DNA from: Moheibacter sediminis
Lineage (GTDB): Bacteria; Bacteroidota; Bacteroidia; Flavobacteriales; Weeksellaceae
NCBI RefSeq assembly: GCF_900176425.1
Contig: NZ_FWXS01000004.1
Coordinates: 1 to 64,000 of the forward strand
Direction: 5' to 3'
DNA length: 64,000 bases
Below the pieces are notes generated by a model. The model was given only the letters and a program-made list of their open reading frames with translations, had not been told where the DNA came from and made no database searches. Positions 25,660 through 34,032 of the stretch are shown one piece after another; the stretch's first letter is position 1, and each line of letters begins with the position of its first letter. A program made the position numbers and the translations under genes.

Positions 25660-26631
25660 ATGCCAAGAGTACTGACCGGAATCCAAGCAACAGGAACGCC
25701 ACATTTAGGCAATATTTTAGGAGCGATTTCCCCTGCAATCGAGATGAACAATGCGTCCAGCGAACAATCATTCATTTTCATAGCAGACCTGCATTCGCTT
25801 ACTCAAATCAAAGACGCAGAAACTTTAAAACAAAACACCTACGAAACAGCTGCTTGTTGGCTTGCATTGGGTTTAGATACGGAAAAAGCAGTTTTTTATC
25901 GTCAGTCTGACGTGCCGCAGGTTACGGAACTCATGTGGTATTTGTTGAATTTCTTTCCATTTCAACGATTGACTTTAGCGCATTCGTTCAAAGACAAACA
26001 AGATTACCTTTCTGATGTAAATGCAGGATTGTTTACTTATCCGATTCTAATGGCCGCTGACATTTTGTTGTATGATGCGGAAGTCGTTCCTGTAGGGAAA
26101 GACCAGTTGCAGCATTTAGAAATTTCCCGTGATGTAGCCGAAAGATTTAACCATCAGATGGGTGAAACTTTCGTTTTGCCACAAGCTAAAATCAGCGAAG
26201 AAGTGATGATCGTTCCGGGAGCGGATGGACAAAAAATGAGCAAATCCAGAAACAATTTCATCAATATTTTCCTTCCTGAAAAAGAACTGAAAAAACAAGT
26301 AATGGGAATTCAAACCGACAGTACGCCACTTGAAGATCCTAAAAATCCTGATACCGACAATGTTTTTGCATTGTATAAATTGGTTGCTTCACCAGAGCAA
26401 ATCGAAGAAATGCGTCAAAATTATCTAAAAGGCGGTTATGGTTACGGTCATGCCAAAAATGCTTTGCTGGAAGTTTTGCTGGAGAAATATGGAGAAGCCA
26501 GAGCCAAATTCAATTATTACTTGGAAAACAAGGGCGAATTAGATAAATTTCTTTTGGAAGGTTCTGACAAAGCGCAACTTGTAGCTAGGGAAGTTCTGAA
26601 ACGCGTCAGGGGCAAATTAGGTTTAAAGTAA
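25660..26631 (+). CDS. trpS: tryptophan--tRNA ligase
   Basis: A 323-residue class I aminoacyl-tRNA synthetase. The N-terminal TGIQATGTPHLGN is the HIGH-type signature. MAADILLYDAEVVPVGKDQLQHLEISRDVAERFN is the conserved tryptophan-pocket and dimer region, and the KMSKS loop is intact at 192-196, followed by SRNNFINIF. The size is normal for bacterial TrpRS. It charges tRNA-Trp in the cytoplasm. It is expressed from a consensus promoter and is followed after 30 bases by the TPR/AraC regulator gene, which may be cotranscribed. Nothing unusual is seen in the core. Confidence 0.97.
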   Translation: MPRVLTGIQATGTPHLGNILGAISPAIEMNNASSEQSFIFIADLHSLTQIKDAETLKQNTYETAACWLALGLDTEKAVFYRQSDVPQVTELMWYLLNFFPFQRLTLAHSFKDKQDYLSDVNAGLFTYPILMAADILLYDAEVVPVGKDQLQHLEISRDVAERFNHQMGETFVLPQAKISEEVMIVPGADGQKMSKSRNNFINIFLPEKELKKQVMGIQTDSTPLEDPKNPDTDNVFALYKLVASPEQIEEMRQNYLKGGYGYGHAKNALLEVLLEKYGEARAKFNYYLENKGELDKFLLEGSDKAQLVAREVLKRVRGKLGLK

Positions 26632-26661
26632 ATTATAAGTTTTGATGAGGGTGGGCGTCCG

Positions 26662-28071
26662 ATGAAATTGAAAATACTAATCATATTATTTTTGTTATCG
26701 GCACTGCTTCAGGCACAATCTGTTTCCAGAAATGAAAAAATACTCCAAGAATCTTCGGAATTAATTTACGAAAATTTACAGGAAGCCCAACGTTTGTTGA
26801 GTTTTGTCAATCATTCGAACTCAGAGAAAGAGCATCGCATTTTGTCGTTATTAATTTTAGCAGATGCTTCTTATTTGAAAGGAGATTTCGTTGCAGTAAT
26901 GAATTATATTTATCACGCGCAAGAATTGCTTGATGAAAAAGATTCGGATTTGAAATTTTTGGTTGAAATTTATTTGTCAAAATATTACCGCATTTTAGGA
27001 TTTCAAGATTTATCAAATGATTATTTAGGAAGATTTAATCAAAAAGAAATTCTTTCCAATTATAATATTAAACCTCAAATTTTATTAGAAAAAGCAATTC
27101 GTTCAGACAATTCAAACGAAAAATTAAAACTTTTAAATTTAGGTTTCAATCAACTCGATACAACGAAAATTTTTGGAAATTCGCTCAAAAATGAATTTAG
27201 ATTTCAGTTAATTGAAATTTCTCAAGATTCCTCTGAAAAATATTTAAAAGAAATTATTGATTCTAAAAGCAAAATTTTCTCAGCAAGAGCTTATTTGCAA
27301 AATGAAAATTATTTGATGAAAGCTGATTCTTTATTGAAGTTAAATCCCGACGTGATTTTACAATTGGAATTACACGAGAAATTGGCAAAATATTATTTAA
27401 AATCAAACCAAAAAGATTTATACAAACAAAATATTCTCGAAAGAAATGAGCTCGAAAACATAATTGACCAAAGCAAAATCAAAGCCCGTGATTTGGTGAT
27501 TTCACATATCGAGAATCAGAGAAAAGAAGAGAAATCGGTATTTGAAAATTATCTGTTTTGGATTTTAACAGTTTTAGTTTTGCTCAGTTTGTATGGTGTT
27601 TTTTATTATCTCAAAACCAAAAGAGATTACAAACGTTTTCTTGCCATAATGCAGAAAAATCAGGAAGAACAGAGAGAAAAATTGGGTAAAACCAATTCAA
27701 TCCCGGAAAAAACAGAGCAGCTTTTGCTCAAGAAATTAGAGAAATTTGAGCAATCCCAAAAATTCATTCAGCCCGATATTTCGTTGACCAACCTTGCAAA
27801 GTCACTTGATACCAATACCAAATATCTTTCCGACATCATCAATCGAAATAAAGGTTGTAATTTTAACCAATATATTAATGAACACCGTATCAATTACATC
27901 ATCGAAAAAATGAAATCTGAACCTAAATACCTGAATTATAAAATGTTTTACCTGGCGCAGGAATGTGGATTTTCCTCGCAAAGCAGTTTCAGTACAGTGT
28001 TCAAATCCGTGACGGGAATTTCACCTTTGTCATTCATCAAATTTCTAAAAAATGAACGCAAAGCGGATTAA
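26662..28071 (+). CDS. TPR-transmembrane-AraC family transcriptional regulator
   Basis: A 469-residue one-component membrane regulator. Residues 1-18 are a signal peptide or first membrane segment. Residues 20-285 are helical TPR-like repeats predicted to be periplasmic. A membrane segment lies at about 294-315 (NYLFWILTVLVLLSLYGVFYYL), followed by a cytoplasmic coiled coil. The C-terminal 95 residues are an AraC-type DNA-binding domain with two helix-turn-helix units: SLTNLAKSLDTNTKYLSDIINRN, and later LAQECGFSSQSSFSTVFKSVTGISP, which carries the family signature. The layout resembles hybrid regulators without a kinase: sensing by TPRs outside, DNA binding inside. It overlaps the next gene by 20 bases, a TPR-membrane partner without the DNA-binding part. 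Target genes are unknown. Confidence 0.88.
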   Translation: MKLKILIILFLLSALLQAQSVSRNEKILQESSELIYENLQEAQRLLSFVNHSNSEKEHRILSLLILADASYLKGDFVAVMNYIYHAQELLDEKDSDLKFLVEIYLSKYYRILGFQDLSNDYLGRFNQKEILSNYNIKPQILLEKAIRSDNSNEKLKLLNLGFNQLDTTKIFGNSLKNEFRFQLIEISQDSSEKYLKEIIDSKSKIFSARAYLQNENYLMKADSLLKLNPDVILQLELHEKLAKYYLKSNQKDLYKQNILERNELENIIDQSKIKARDLVISHIENQRKEEKSVFENYLFWILTVLVLLSLYGVFYYLKTKRDYKRFLAIMQKNQEEQREKLGKTNSIPEKTEQLLLKKLEKFEQSQKFIQPDISLTNLAKSLDTNTKYLSDIINRNKGCNFNQYINEHRINYIIEKMKSEPKYLNYKMFYLAQECGFSSQSSFSTVFKSVTGISPLSFIKFLKNERKAD

Positions 28072-29137
28072 GTATTTTGTTTTTCTTTTGTTTTTCAGCT
28101 TTTTAAGTGTTCACGCGCAGGAAATTAAAACCAATGAAAAATTGCTTGAAGATGCGATGAAAAATGTATATACCAATCCTCTAAAATCCATAGAAATAGG
28201 AGAGGCATTTTTAGCGAATCCAGGCAATGAGCCTGCTATGGAATTTAGGTATTTAATGCTTTTGGCACAGGCTTACGTGATGATTCCAGATTATGAAAAA
28301 TCGCTGGATTATGCCAGCCGCGCTTATAAAATCGCAGAAGAAAATAAATTGTATCCCAACCAAATCAACGCCAGTACTTTTCTCGGAAATCATTATCTCC
28401 GTTTAAAATTGAATGAAAAATCCTGGCAAGCGCTGGAACGTTCGGAAAAGATCATTCGCGAACATCCTTTACCAGATTCTTTGGACCACATCCAAGGAAA
28501 TGTTTATTTGCTGAAAGGCTATTTATTTGAAAGTGATGCGGAATATACAAAAGCAATTGAAGCATTTACGAAAGCGACTTCCATCTTTAAAAAAACAAAA
28601 AATCAGGAATTAGGAAGAATCAATACTGGCGTTGCGCTTACGCACAAAGGAAGAGTACAGATTGTAGATAATCAGTTGGATTCGGCGGAATTTTCATTTC
28701 AGGAAGTAATTAAAATTTCATCGCTCAATAAACAAAACGGCGTTGATGCTTTTGCTTATCTCAGTTTGGCAGAAGTTTATTCCCGACAGGAAAAATTTGA
28801 AAAATCAAACCAAACACTTTTTCAAGCTTTAGAAATTTCAGAGAATTCTTCTCAGAAAGAATTGGAAAAAGAAATTTATAAATCGCTTGCAGATAATTTT
28901 TTCAAGATGAATAATCTGGACAATTATTCCAAATACGATTCACTTTATAAAAAAGCTTTAGATGAATTCAATCAAAGTGAAATAAATTCTGTTCAAAAAC
29001 TTGCAAAATCTGTAGAAAATTCCGCTGAAGATTCCAAAAACCGGACTTGGTTGATTGTAATTTCATGCGCAATTTTACTCATTTTAGTCAGTTTTCTCTT
29101 TTTCAGGTCTTATGGATTAAAAAAGAAGATGAAATAA
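28052..29137 (+). CDS. TPR protein with C-terminal membrane anchor
   Basis: A 361-residue protein with a signal peptide (to about residue 22, SVHAQ). Helical TPR repeats cover about 30-290 (YLMLLAQAYVMIPDYEKSLDYASRAYKIAEE is typical), and a membrane helix lies at 334-353 (WLIVISCAILLILVSFLFFR) before a short basic cytoplasmic tail. The first two thirds share the layout of the upstream regulator, but there is no DNA-binding domain. The start ATG at 28052 lies 20 bases inside the upstream gene and gives a complete signal peptide, so the genes are coupled. It could form hetero-oligomers with the regulator and modulate its sensing; that is inference. Confidence 0.78.
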   Translation: MNAKRIKYFVFLLFFSFLSVHAQEIKTNEKLLEDAMKNVYTNPLKSIEIGEAFLANPGNEPAMEFRYLMLLAQAYVMIPDYEKSLDYASRAYKIAEENKLYPNQINASTFLGNHYLRLKLNEKSWQALERSEKIIREHPLPDSLDHIQGNVYLLKGYLFESDAEYTKAIEAFTKATSIFKKTKNQELGRINTGVALTHKGRVQIVDNQLDSAEFSFQEVIKISSLNKQNGVDAFAYLSLAEVYSRQEKFEKSNQTLFQALEISENSSQKELEKEIYKSLADNFFKMNNLDNYSKYDSLYKKALDEFNQSEINSVQKLAKSVENSAEDSKNRTWLIVISCAILLILVSFLFFRSYGLKKKMK

Positions 29138-29179
29138 AATAAGGTTTTTAATATGTTGAATTTAAGTGTTTTGTAAAAT

Positions 29180-29207
29180 AGATTTTTTTCAAAATCTTGA
29201 ATTTTTT
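29180..29207 (+). terminator. probable terminator after the TPR pair
   Basis: AGATTTT pairs with AAAATCT around a 4-base loop (29180-29197), followed by TGAATTTTTT. The stem is AT-rich, so it may be weak. Confidence 0.5.
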
Positions 29208-29290
29208 CTCCAATCTCACTTCTCAAACTTTTTTCTGCTTTGATTTTAAAGATAATTTAGGCGGCATAAACATTTAAATAAATTGATACA

Positions 29291-30694
29291 ATGAGAAGAA
29301 ACATTTACGCCTTGATTTTTACATTTGCTTCCCTTACATCATGGGCGCAAAATTATGATGGTTTGTTGTACGGAAATGTCCGTCCTTCAGATACAAATTC
29401 TACTGCTTTGTATAAAACTTTAGAAACCTGCGACCAAAATGTCCCTATTCCCGATGACTTGACAAACGGTGCTTATCTTGGTGGTAACAGCGGTAACCGT
29501 GTTGCAGTGGACGTATCTGTTGATGAAGGAACGACGATGACCATTCATGAAATCAAAGTTAGTCTGGCCAAAAATGGGGCTGTTACTTTCGCCGATTTCA
29601 AATTTCATACGGACGCAGAAGGACTCCCTGGAGAGCAGCTCTTTGAAGTGACGGACACCGACATCATTGCCGAAGATACTTTGACTTATATCAATGTTGA
29701 GTTGGGGCATTTGAGAACATTCACGATTAGACTAAATACTCCTGTTATTTTAGATGGTTCAGAATATTCAAAATATTGGATGGAAGTTGTTTCCGATGCA
29801 CGTGCGTGGGGCGCAAATCCTTATGCGGAAGAGGCAATCGGTCATGGTCTTGCGATGAGTGGAACAAATTTCGAATGGTTTGAGTTAATAGGAATCGAAT
29901 CTCTTTACGAACTACATGCAACTTGTGAAGACGGTAGCACAGGTGGAAACTGTTCGCAAGCAAATATATCTAACGGTTTTGAAGACGGTTACAGCTTTGC
30001 AGGAATCAATAGCTACATTATCGCAGATGATTTTATTGTTGAAGAAGGCACAACTTTCAATGCACAAAAAGTAAAGTTAAATGTTCTTACGACATTGGAA
30101 AGCATTGGAAACGTTACACTGAATATCCGCTCAGACAATGCAGGAATCCCTGGAGATGTTATCCATACCGTAGCTGACATTGTGCCTGCATCAGAAGTTG
30201 AGGTAGGAATCGCTTTTGAAATGTTTACTGTATTTGAAGTGACTTTAGATTTGCCTTCTCCCATCGTATTAAATGCAGGAACTTATTGGTTGCAGCCTTT
30301 GAGTGATGTGAACTCATCTGATTGGGAAGTAACTTCAGAAGGAACGATTGGCGGAAGCGCTCGCATTTCAGACAATGGAGGAGCATGGCAGGCGATCGGA
30401 TATGATACGGTATTTGAAATCTCCGGTGAGTGTGGCTCATTAGGGATTGATGACATTGCTAAATCTGATTTCAATTATTATCCAAACCCGGTTAAAAATA
30501 CGTTGACTATCAACGCTGAGAAAAACATTAAATCTGTAGAGATTTACAACATGGCTGGACAAACAGTCCTTAACCAGAAATTAAATTCAAACAATTCAAC
30601 ATTCAACATTTCTTCTCTATCTGCAGGAATCTACATCGTAAAAGCAGTTTTGGAAAACGGACAAGTTGAAACTTTTAAAGTCATCAAGAAATAA
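29291..30694 (+). CDS. secreted T9SS cargo protein with two related beta domains
   Basis: A 467-residue protein. Residues 1-19 are a signal peptide (ending TSWAQ). Two divergent copies of a beta-sandwich-like domain follow. Copy one (about 65-200) has DEGTTMTIHEIKV, then DAEGLPGEQLFEV, then TFTIRLNTPVIL. Copy two (about 240-375) has EEGTTFNAQKVKL, then DNAGIPGDVIHTV, then FEVTLDLPSPIVL. The C-terminus (FNYYPNPVKNTL to FKVIKK) is a type A T9SS sorting domain, so it is exported across the outer membrane. The domain pair resembles carbohydrate- or surface-binding modules, but no catalytic residues are evident. It is a single gene with a good terminator. Codon composition is more GC-rich than in the neighbouring lipoprotein genes. 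Confidence 0.85.
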   Translation: MRRNIYALIFTFASLTSWAQNYDGLLYGNVRPSDTNSTALYKTLETCDQNVPIPDDLTNGAYLGGNSGNRVAVDVSVDEGTTMTIHEIKVSLAKNGAVTFADFKFHTDAEGLPGEQLFEVTDTDIIAEDTLTYINVELGHLRTFTIRLNTPVILDGSEYSKYWMEVVSDARAWGANPYAEEAIGHGLAMSGTNFEWFELIGIESLYELHATCEDGSTGGNCSQANISNGFEDGYSFAGINSYIIADDFIVEEGTTFNAQKVKLNVLTTLESIGNVTLNIRSDNAGIPGDVIHTVADIVPASEVEVGIAFEMFTVFEVTLDLPSPIVLNAGTYWLQPLSDVNSSDWEVTSEGTIGGSARISDNGGAWQAIGYDTVFEISGECGSLGIDDIAKSDFNYYPNPVKNTLTINAEKNIKSVEIYNMAGQTVLNQKLNSNNSTFNISSLSAGIYIVKAVLENGQVETFKVIKK

Positions 30695-30717
30695 TTTTCA
30701 ATTTTATAATTTAATTC

Positions 30718-30748
30718 AAAGACCATCTCGTAAGAAATGGTCTTTTTC
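30718..30748 (+). terminator. terminator after the T9SS cargo gene
   Basis: AAAGACCAT and ATGGTCTTT pair around a 10-base loop, followed by TTTCTA. Confidence 0.8.
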
Positions 30749-30752
30749 TATA

Positions 30753-30788
30753 TAAAAAACTCCACAAATCCTTTAAAATCTGCGGAGT
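30753..30788 (-). terminator. terminator after the collagen-like lipoprotein gene
   Basis: On the minus strand ACTCCGCAGAT pairs with ATTTGTGGAGT with two G-U pairs (30759-30788), followed by TTTTTTA. Confidence 0.7.
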
Positions 30789-30811
30789 CAAAATAAAAAA
30801 AAATATGAAAA

Positions 30812-31351
30812 TCACTGTTCCAATCCAAAATAATCTATCACTTCCTCATAACTCATCGCATAAAAATCTACACCTGCGTTTTTTCCTGAAGGTGAAGGAG
30901 GAATGATGACGTATCTGTATCTTAAACTTGAACTAAGAATTACACTTCCTGAATTATCATGCGTAAAACGGGTAATGAAAATTCTATTAGGTGCAGGTAT
31001 GAAACTGATTGTGTTGGCGATGCCTCCTGCATGGCTGGTATAGGGAAGGGGTACAACCGGGCCATAATTCATATAAACCAAAATTGTACTGTTGCTCAGG
31101 TAAGTAGCAGATAGTTCCGGAGCCGCCAGCTTTACATAATTGATGTTAGAAGCATCAATTATTGTGTCCCTTCGCTCACTGCCAAATAACCAGTCACTAA
31201 CTATTACATTCGCATTTCCGTCTTCACCATCCTCTCCCGCAGGACCTTGTTCGCCTTGGGGTCCTTCTTTGGGGCTGTCATCTTCTTGGCAAGAAGTAAG
31301 ACTCAAACACAAAATCACCAATAAAAACTGAAATAAATGAACTGCTTTCAT
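30812..31351 (-). CDS. lipoprotein with short collagen-like repeat
   Basis: A 179-residue lipoprotein. The signal ends LSLTSC (Cys21 lipidated). Right after the anchor lie about six Gly-x-y triplets (GPQGEQGPAGEDGEDGNA), a collagen-like stalk. A beta-rich globular domain follows to the end (VKLAAPELSATYLSNSTILVYM, IFITRFTHDN, LRYRYVIIPPS). Such lipoproteins are common and variable in Bacteroidetes and are presumed to be surface-exposed; no activity can be assigned. A -7 element TAGTTTTG (31376-31383) precedes the gene. It is the first of a run of minus-strand accessory genes. Confidence 0.75.
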   Translation of the reverse strand: MKAVHLFQFLLVILCLSLTSCQEDDSPKEGPQGEQGPAGEDGEDGNANVIVSDWLFGSERRDTIIDASNINYVKLAAPELSATYLSNSTILVYMNYGPVVPLPYTSHAGGIANTISFIPAPNRIFITRFTHDNSGSVILSSSLRYRYVIIPPSPSGKNAGVDFYAMSYEEVIDYFGLEQ

Positions 31352-31469
31352 ATTGTTTTAAATTAAAATTAAATTCAAAACTAAAAACGATTCATACCAT
31401 TAGCATTTAGCATTTTGTCAATTGTGATTCTCGGTTTACTAAGTGTGAAATATAAAAGATATTCCTGTC

Positions 31470-31511
31470 TAAACTTTCAAAATAAATAAACTTCACATCA
31501 TGCTCTTTCAG
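31470..31511 (-). pseudogene. decayed 3' end of a lipoprotein gene (paralogue of 32142-32663)
   Basis: This stretch is nearly identical to 32142-32186, the 3' end of the neighbouring lipoprotein gene. Both encode D-V-K-F-I-Y-F-E, but here a 2-base deletion removes the normal ending. The reading frame upstream quickly loses similarity and meets a stop after about 20 codons. I read it as the remnant of a duplicated gene. Confidence 0.55.
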
Positions 31512-31643
31512 TTTGGAGCGATAGATTTTTCGAAACTCCAGTATCATTACTTACCATATGGTGGCTTATTTTTCGATTTCATTTCTCCACAAACTTTTAA
31601 GCACTTCACGCTTAGATTCATTCATCAAAATCTCTTCCTGCAG

Positions 31644-32120
31644 TCAAATCTGCAAATTATCTCTATTGCTTACAGGTATTTCTTGTTTTTTATTGGAACG
31701 TGCTAAGTAATCAGAAAATTCATCGAAATCATACCAATTTTTATTATAAAGTCGTTGAAGGGTGTAAACAGCCAATTCACCCTCAGAAGCCATGAAAAAC
31801 GGACAAGTATGTACAATCGTAGTGTCAGTTTTGTCCAATCTGCTCAGCAGGTAATAGGATAAATTGTATTTCTGAACCTCAAATAAAGCTTTCCACTCCT
31901 TCGAATTATCCATCACACAACCCTCATTCCCAAACTTTCCATTTTTAGAATATTGACCTCCCGTCAAACAGCCATCTTTATTTACCACCACATTCCATAA
32001 ACTATCAATGTTTGATGTTGTATTTTCAACCGTATTCATGTGCTTAGTTGTTTCCATCTGCTCATTTTTATGACAGCTCAGAAGAAAAATAATTAATAAA
32101 ACAGAAACAATTCTTGTCAT
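31644..32120 (-). CDS. hypothetical lipoprotein
   Basis: A 158-residue lipoprotein with the signal MTRIVSVLLIIFLLSC (Cys16 lipidated). The mature part contains KDGCLTGGQY, GNEGCVMDN and HTCPFFMAS, so three cysteines beyond the anchor. SEGELAVYTLQRLYNKNWYDF follows, which resembles the helical part of periplasmic inhibitor-like lipoproteins. The family is not recognised with confidence. It lies 21 bases downstream of another lipoprotein gene in a minus-strand accessory cluster, with the remnant at 31470 further downstream. Confidence 0.6.
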   Translation of the reverse strand: MTRIVSVLLIIFLLSCHKNEQMETTKHMNTVENTTSNIDSLWNVVVNKDGCLTGGQYSKNGKFGNEGCVMDNSKEWKALFEVQKYNLSYYLLSRLDKTDTTIVHTCPFFMASEGELAVYTLQRLYNKNWYDFDEFSDYLARSNKKQEIPVSNRDNLQI

Positions 32121-32141
32121 TATATCATTGATTATTTATCA

Positions 32142-32663
32142 TTAAACTTTCTCAAAATAAATAAACTTCACATCACACTCCTTCAGAATCACGTAATAAT
32201 TCTCCGCATTCCCATAATTCTGAAAGATGATTTGATTGTCCCTCAAACCAGCCATTATTTCAGTCGGAATCGGCAGATTTTCTTCAGGCATATTTCCCTC
32301 AGGGTCTATGAAACCCTTACTTTCGTTCCATTCTATATTTTTGAAAGTGAGGTAATACTGCTCATTATCTTCCTTCGAAATTTCGGCATCGCCATTTACA
32401 TTACGTGCACGTGTTTTCAACTCATATTTCAAAATTCCTTTTACAGAAAAGATATTAAGACTCATTTTACAATCTGCGACATCATTTTCAAAACTATATT
32501 CTCCCTCGATTTCAAACGGTAAATCAAATTTTTCTTTAGGATTAGGTTCATTATGGATTTCATGGACAGTATCAGAAACAAAATTCGGCTCAACAGCATC
32601 TTCCACATTTTCTTTGCAAGAAAAGACAGTCAGTACAATCAAAACCCGGAATGTATTTTTCAT
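32142..32663 (-). CDS. hypothetical lipoprotein
   Basis: A 173-residue lipoprotein when started at ATG 32663: MKNTFRVLIVLTVFSC, with Cys16 lipidated. The frame extends 69 bases further upstream, but that extension would bury the signal, so the shorter start is preferred. The mature part is acidic, then beta-rich: FEIEGEYSFENDVADCKMSLNIF, LKYELKTRARN, YYLTFKNIEW, QIIFQNYGNAENYYVILKECDVKFIYFEKV. This is compatible with a single small barrel. No family is named. Its 3' end has a decayed copy at 31470-31511. Neighbours are other lipoproteins and exported unknowns. Confidence 0.65.
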   Translation of the reverse strand: MKNTFRVLIVLTVFSCKENVEDAVEPNFVSDTVHEIHNEPNPKEKFDLPFEIEGEYSFENDVADCKMSLNIFSVKGILKYELKTRARNVNGDAEISKEDNEQYYLTFKNIEWNESKGFIDPEGNMPEENLPIPTEIMAGLRDNQIIFQNYGNAENYYVILKECDVKFIYFEKV

Positions 32664-32740
32664 ATAAATTAAATTTTCACCCAAAACTGAACACCGCTGT
32701 AAGTAGTGGTAATATCCAATTAATTCAATCACTAATGTAT

Positions 32741-33658
32741 TTAACCGGGAAAAGGCATAGGTTCATCAGGCAGATGATCTCCCAAATAATAATCATCTAT
32801 GACAAATAACTTCCCCTCCCATTTTGCTTCCTTGAAAGTCAGATTATCTTCAGAAATAGAATAAACAATCGTTTTCAACTCCTCATTATATCGGATTCCG
32901 TTCTGTTTCAGAAAGCCAAAGCTTTGATGATTTTGGATGGTCTTATTGCTTACCAAACGTAGATATTTCCGGCTTTCCGCAAATTTCTTTTCATTATTGT
33001 GCTCTATCAAATTCCCTTTAAATCCCTCAACTGCAGCCCATTCTTTTTTTTCGGTTTTTACTACCAACGCACGTTGGCCGTCATCGCCCATGTCTTCTAT
33101 GATCAAAACATGATTTTTATCTATTTGATGAATTTTGATTACAGCCGCATTCGATGTCAAACCCTCACTTGTAAAAATAATTTTATTGCTGTCAATTTCC
33201 TTTACAAAATATTTTCCTTTACCATTTAACTTGTAGTAGTAAACACACAATTCATTTTTGCTCAACAAAAAAGGCTGTATGTAAATCGAAACAAAATTCG
33301 ACAACTTATAATCATACATTCCATAGAATGAAATCTTAAAATCCTCATTGTTTTCCGTAGATTGCACCATCTTTTCCCGCTTTACATTGCTGAATGAATA
33401 ACTATAATTACTTGATTCCGCCTCTGTTTTCAAACGGTCTGTGTTCTTGCTCTCCTTATCAAGCACAAACTTTCGGAAAACCTTCTCGACATTCTCCTTC
33501 AATTCCTTGGCTTCGCTCTCATTTTTTGCATCCGTTGCACGCTGATCATAATCCATATACAACATCAGTTCTTTGCGAAAATTCTCTAGTTTATCAATTT
33601 GACCAAATGAATTAATACCCGCCAAACACAAAGCAATTAACAAAGCTGCTTTTTTCAT
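32741..33658 (-). CDS. exported hypothetical protein
   Basis: A 305-residue protein with a signal peptide (MKKAALLIALCLAGINSFGQ). The first mature 70 residues are helical and charged (KLENFRKELMLYMDYDQRATDAKNE). From about residue 95 the protein is beta-rich, with regular strands (FKISFYGMYDYKLSNFVSIYIQPF, NHVLIIEDMGDDGQRALVV, GIRYNEELKTIVYSISEDNL). The C-terminus, DDYYLGDHLPDEPMPFPG, is proline-rich. No motif identifies a family. It starts the minus-strand cluster with the two lipoproteins that follow; spacing to the next is under 80 bases, so cotranscription is plausible. Confidence 0.6.
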   Translation of the reverse strand: MKKAALLIALCLAGINSFGQIDKLENFRKELMLYMDYDQRATDAKNESEAKELKENVEKVFRKFVLDKESKNTDRLKTEAESSNYSYSFSNVKREKMVQSTENNEDFKISFYGMYDYKLSNFVSIYIQPFLLSKNELCVYYYKLNGKGKYFVKEIDSNKIIFTSEGLTSNAAVIKIHQIDKNHVLIIEDMGDDGQRALVVKTEKKEWAAVEGFKGNLIEHNNEKKFAESRKYLRLVSNKTIQNHQSFGFLKQNGIRYNEELKTIVYSISEDNLTFKEAKWEGKLFVIDDYYLGDHLPDEPMPFPG

Positions 33659-33756
33659 ATTAAATTAATTTTTTTAAATCTCAAAGTAGTATCAAGTATT
33701 ATAGGTTTTCCAAATCCCTTACTACGAAATTGGAAAAAAAACTTATTTATAAGTAT

Positions 33757-34032
33757 TCATTTATAGAATTCATATTCATAATGATATTCTCTTATTTTAT
33801 CGTAACTCTTAGGTATAGATGATTTTAAAGAATTTTGTCCTGTAAAGTCATCCCATAATCTGTAAATTAATTTACCCAACGAATCATATTTTGTCAGACT
33901 TACAACCTTATTTTTACTATCTGATATTCTTACTTCTTTCACATTATTTCGTAGGATAATACTATCAAAATTATCTTGACCAAATGCTGAATAAAATGAA
34001 ATGAAAAAAATAGAAGCACAAATTTTTTCCAT
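33757..34032 (-). CDS. short exported hypothetical protein, possibly truncated
   Basis: A 91-residue frame with a signal peptide (MEKICASIFFISFYSAFGQ). The mature 70 residues include VKEVRISDSKNKVVSLTKYDSLGKLIYRLWDDF. This Tyr-Asp-x-x-Gly-Lys pattern, with alternating strands, is seen in exported YD/RHS-like Bacteroidetes proteins that are normally longer. It ends EYHYEYEFYK without a clear domain end, so it could be the surviving 5' part of a longer gene. It is flanked by sparse AT-rich DNA on both sides. Confidence 0.5.
   Translation of the reverse strand: MEKICASIFFISFYSAFGQDNFDSIILRNNVKEVRISDSKNKVVSLTKYDSLGKLIYRLWDDFTGQNSLKSSIPKSYDKIREYHYEYEFYK

Noticed and set aside
25540-25660. Riboswitch or T-box leader before trpS
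   Set aside because: Leader is only about 45 bases after the promoter, with no T-box motif, Trp codons or terminator/antiterminator pair.
31500-31706. Plus-strand 68-codon frame
   Set aside because: Overlaps the end of a lipoprotein gene and the pseudogene remnant on the other strand; composition looks antisense, no start signal.
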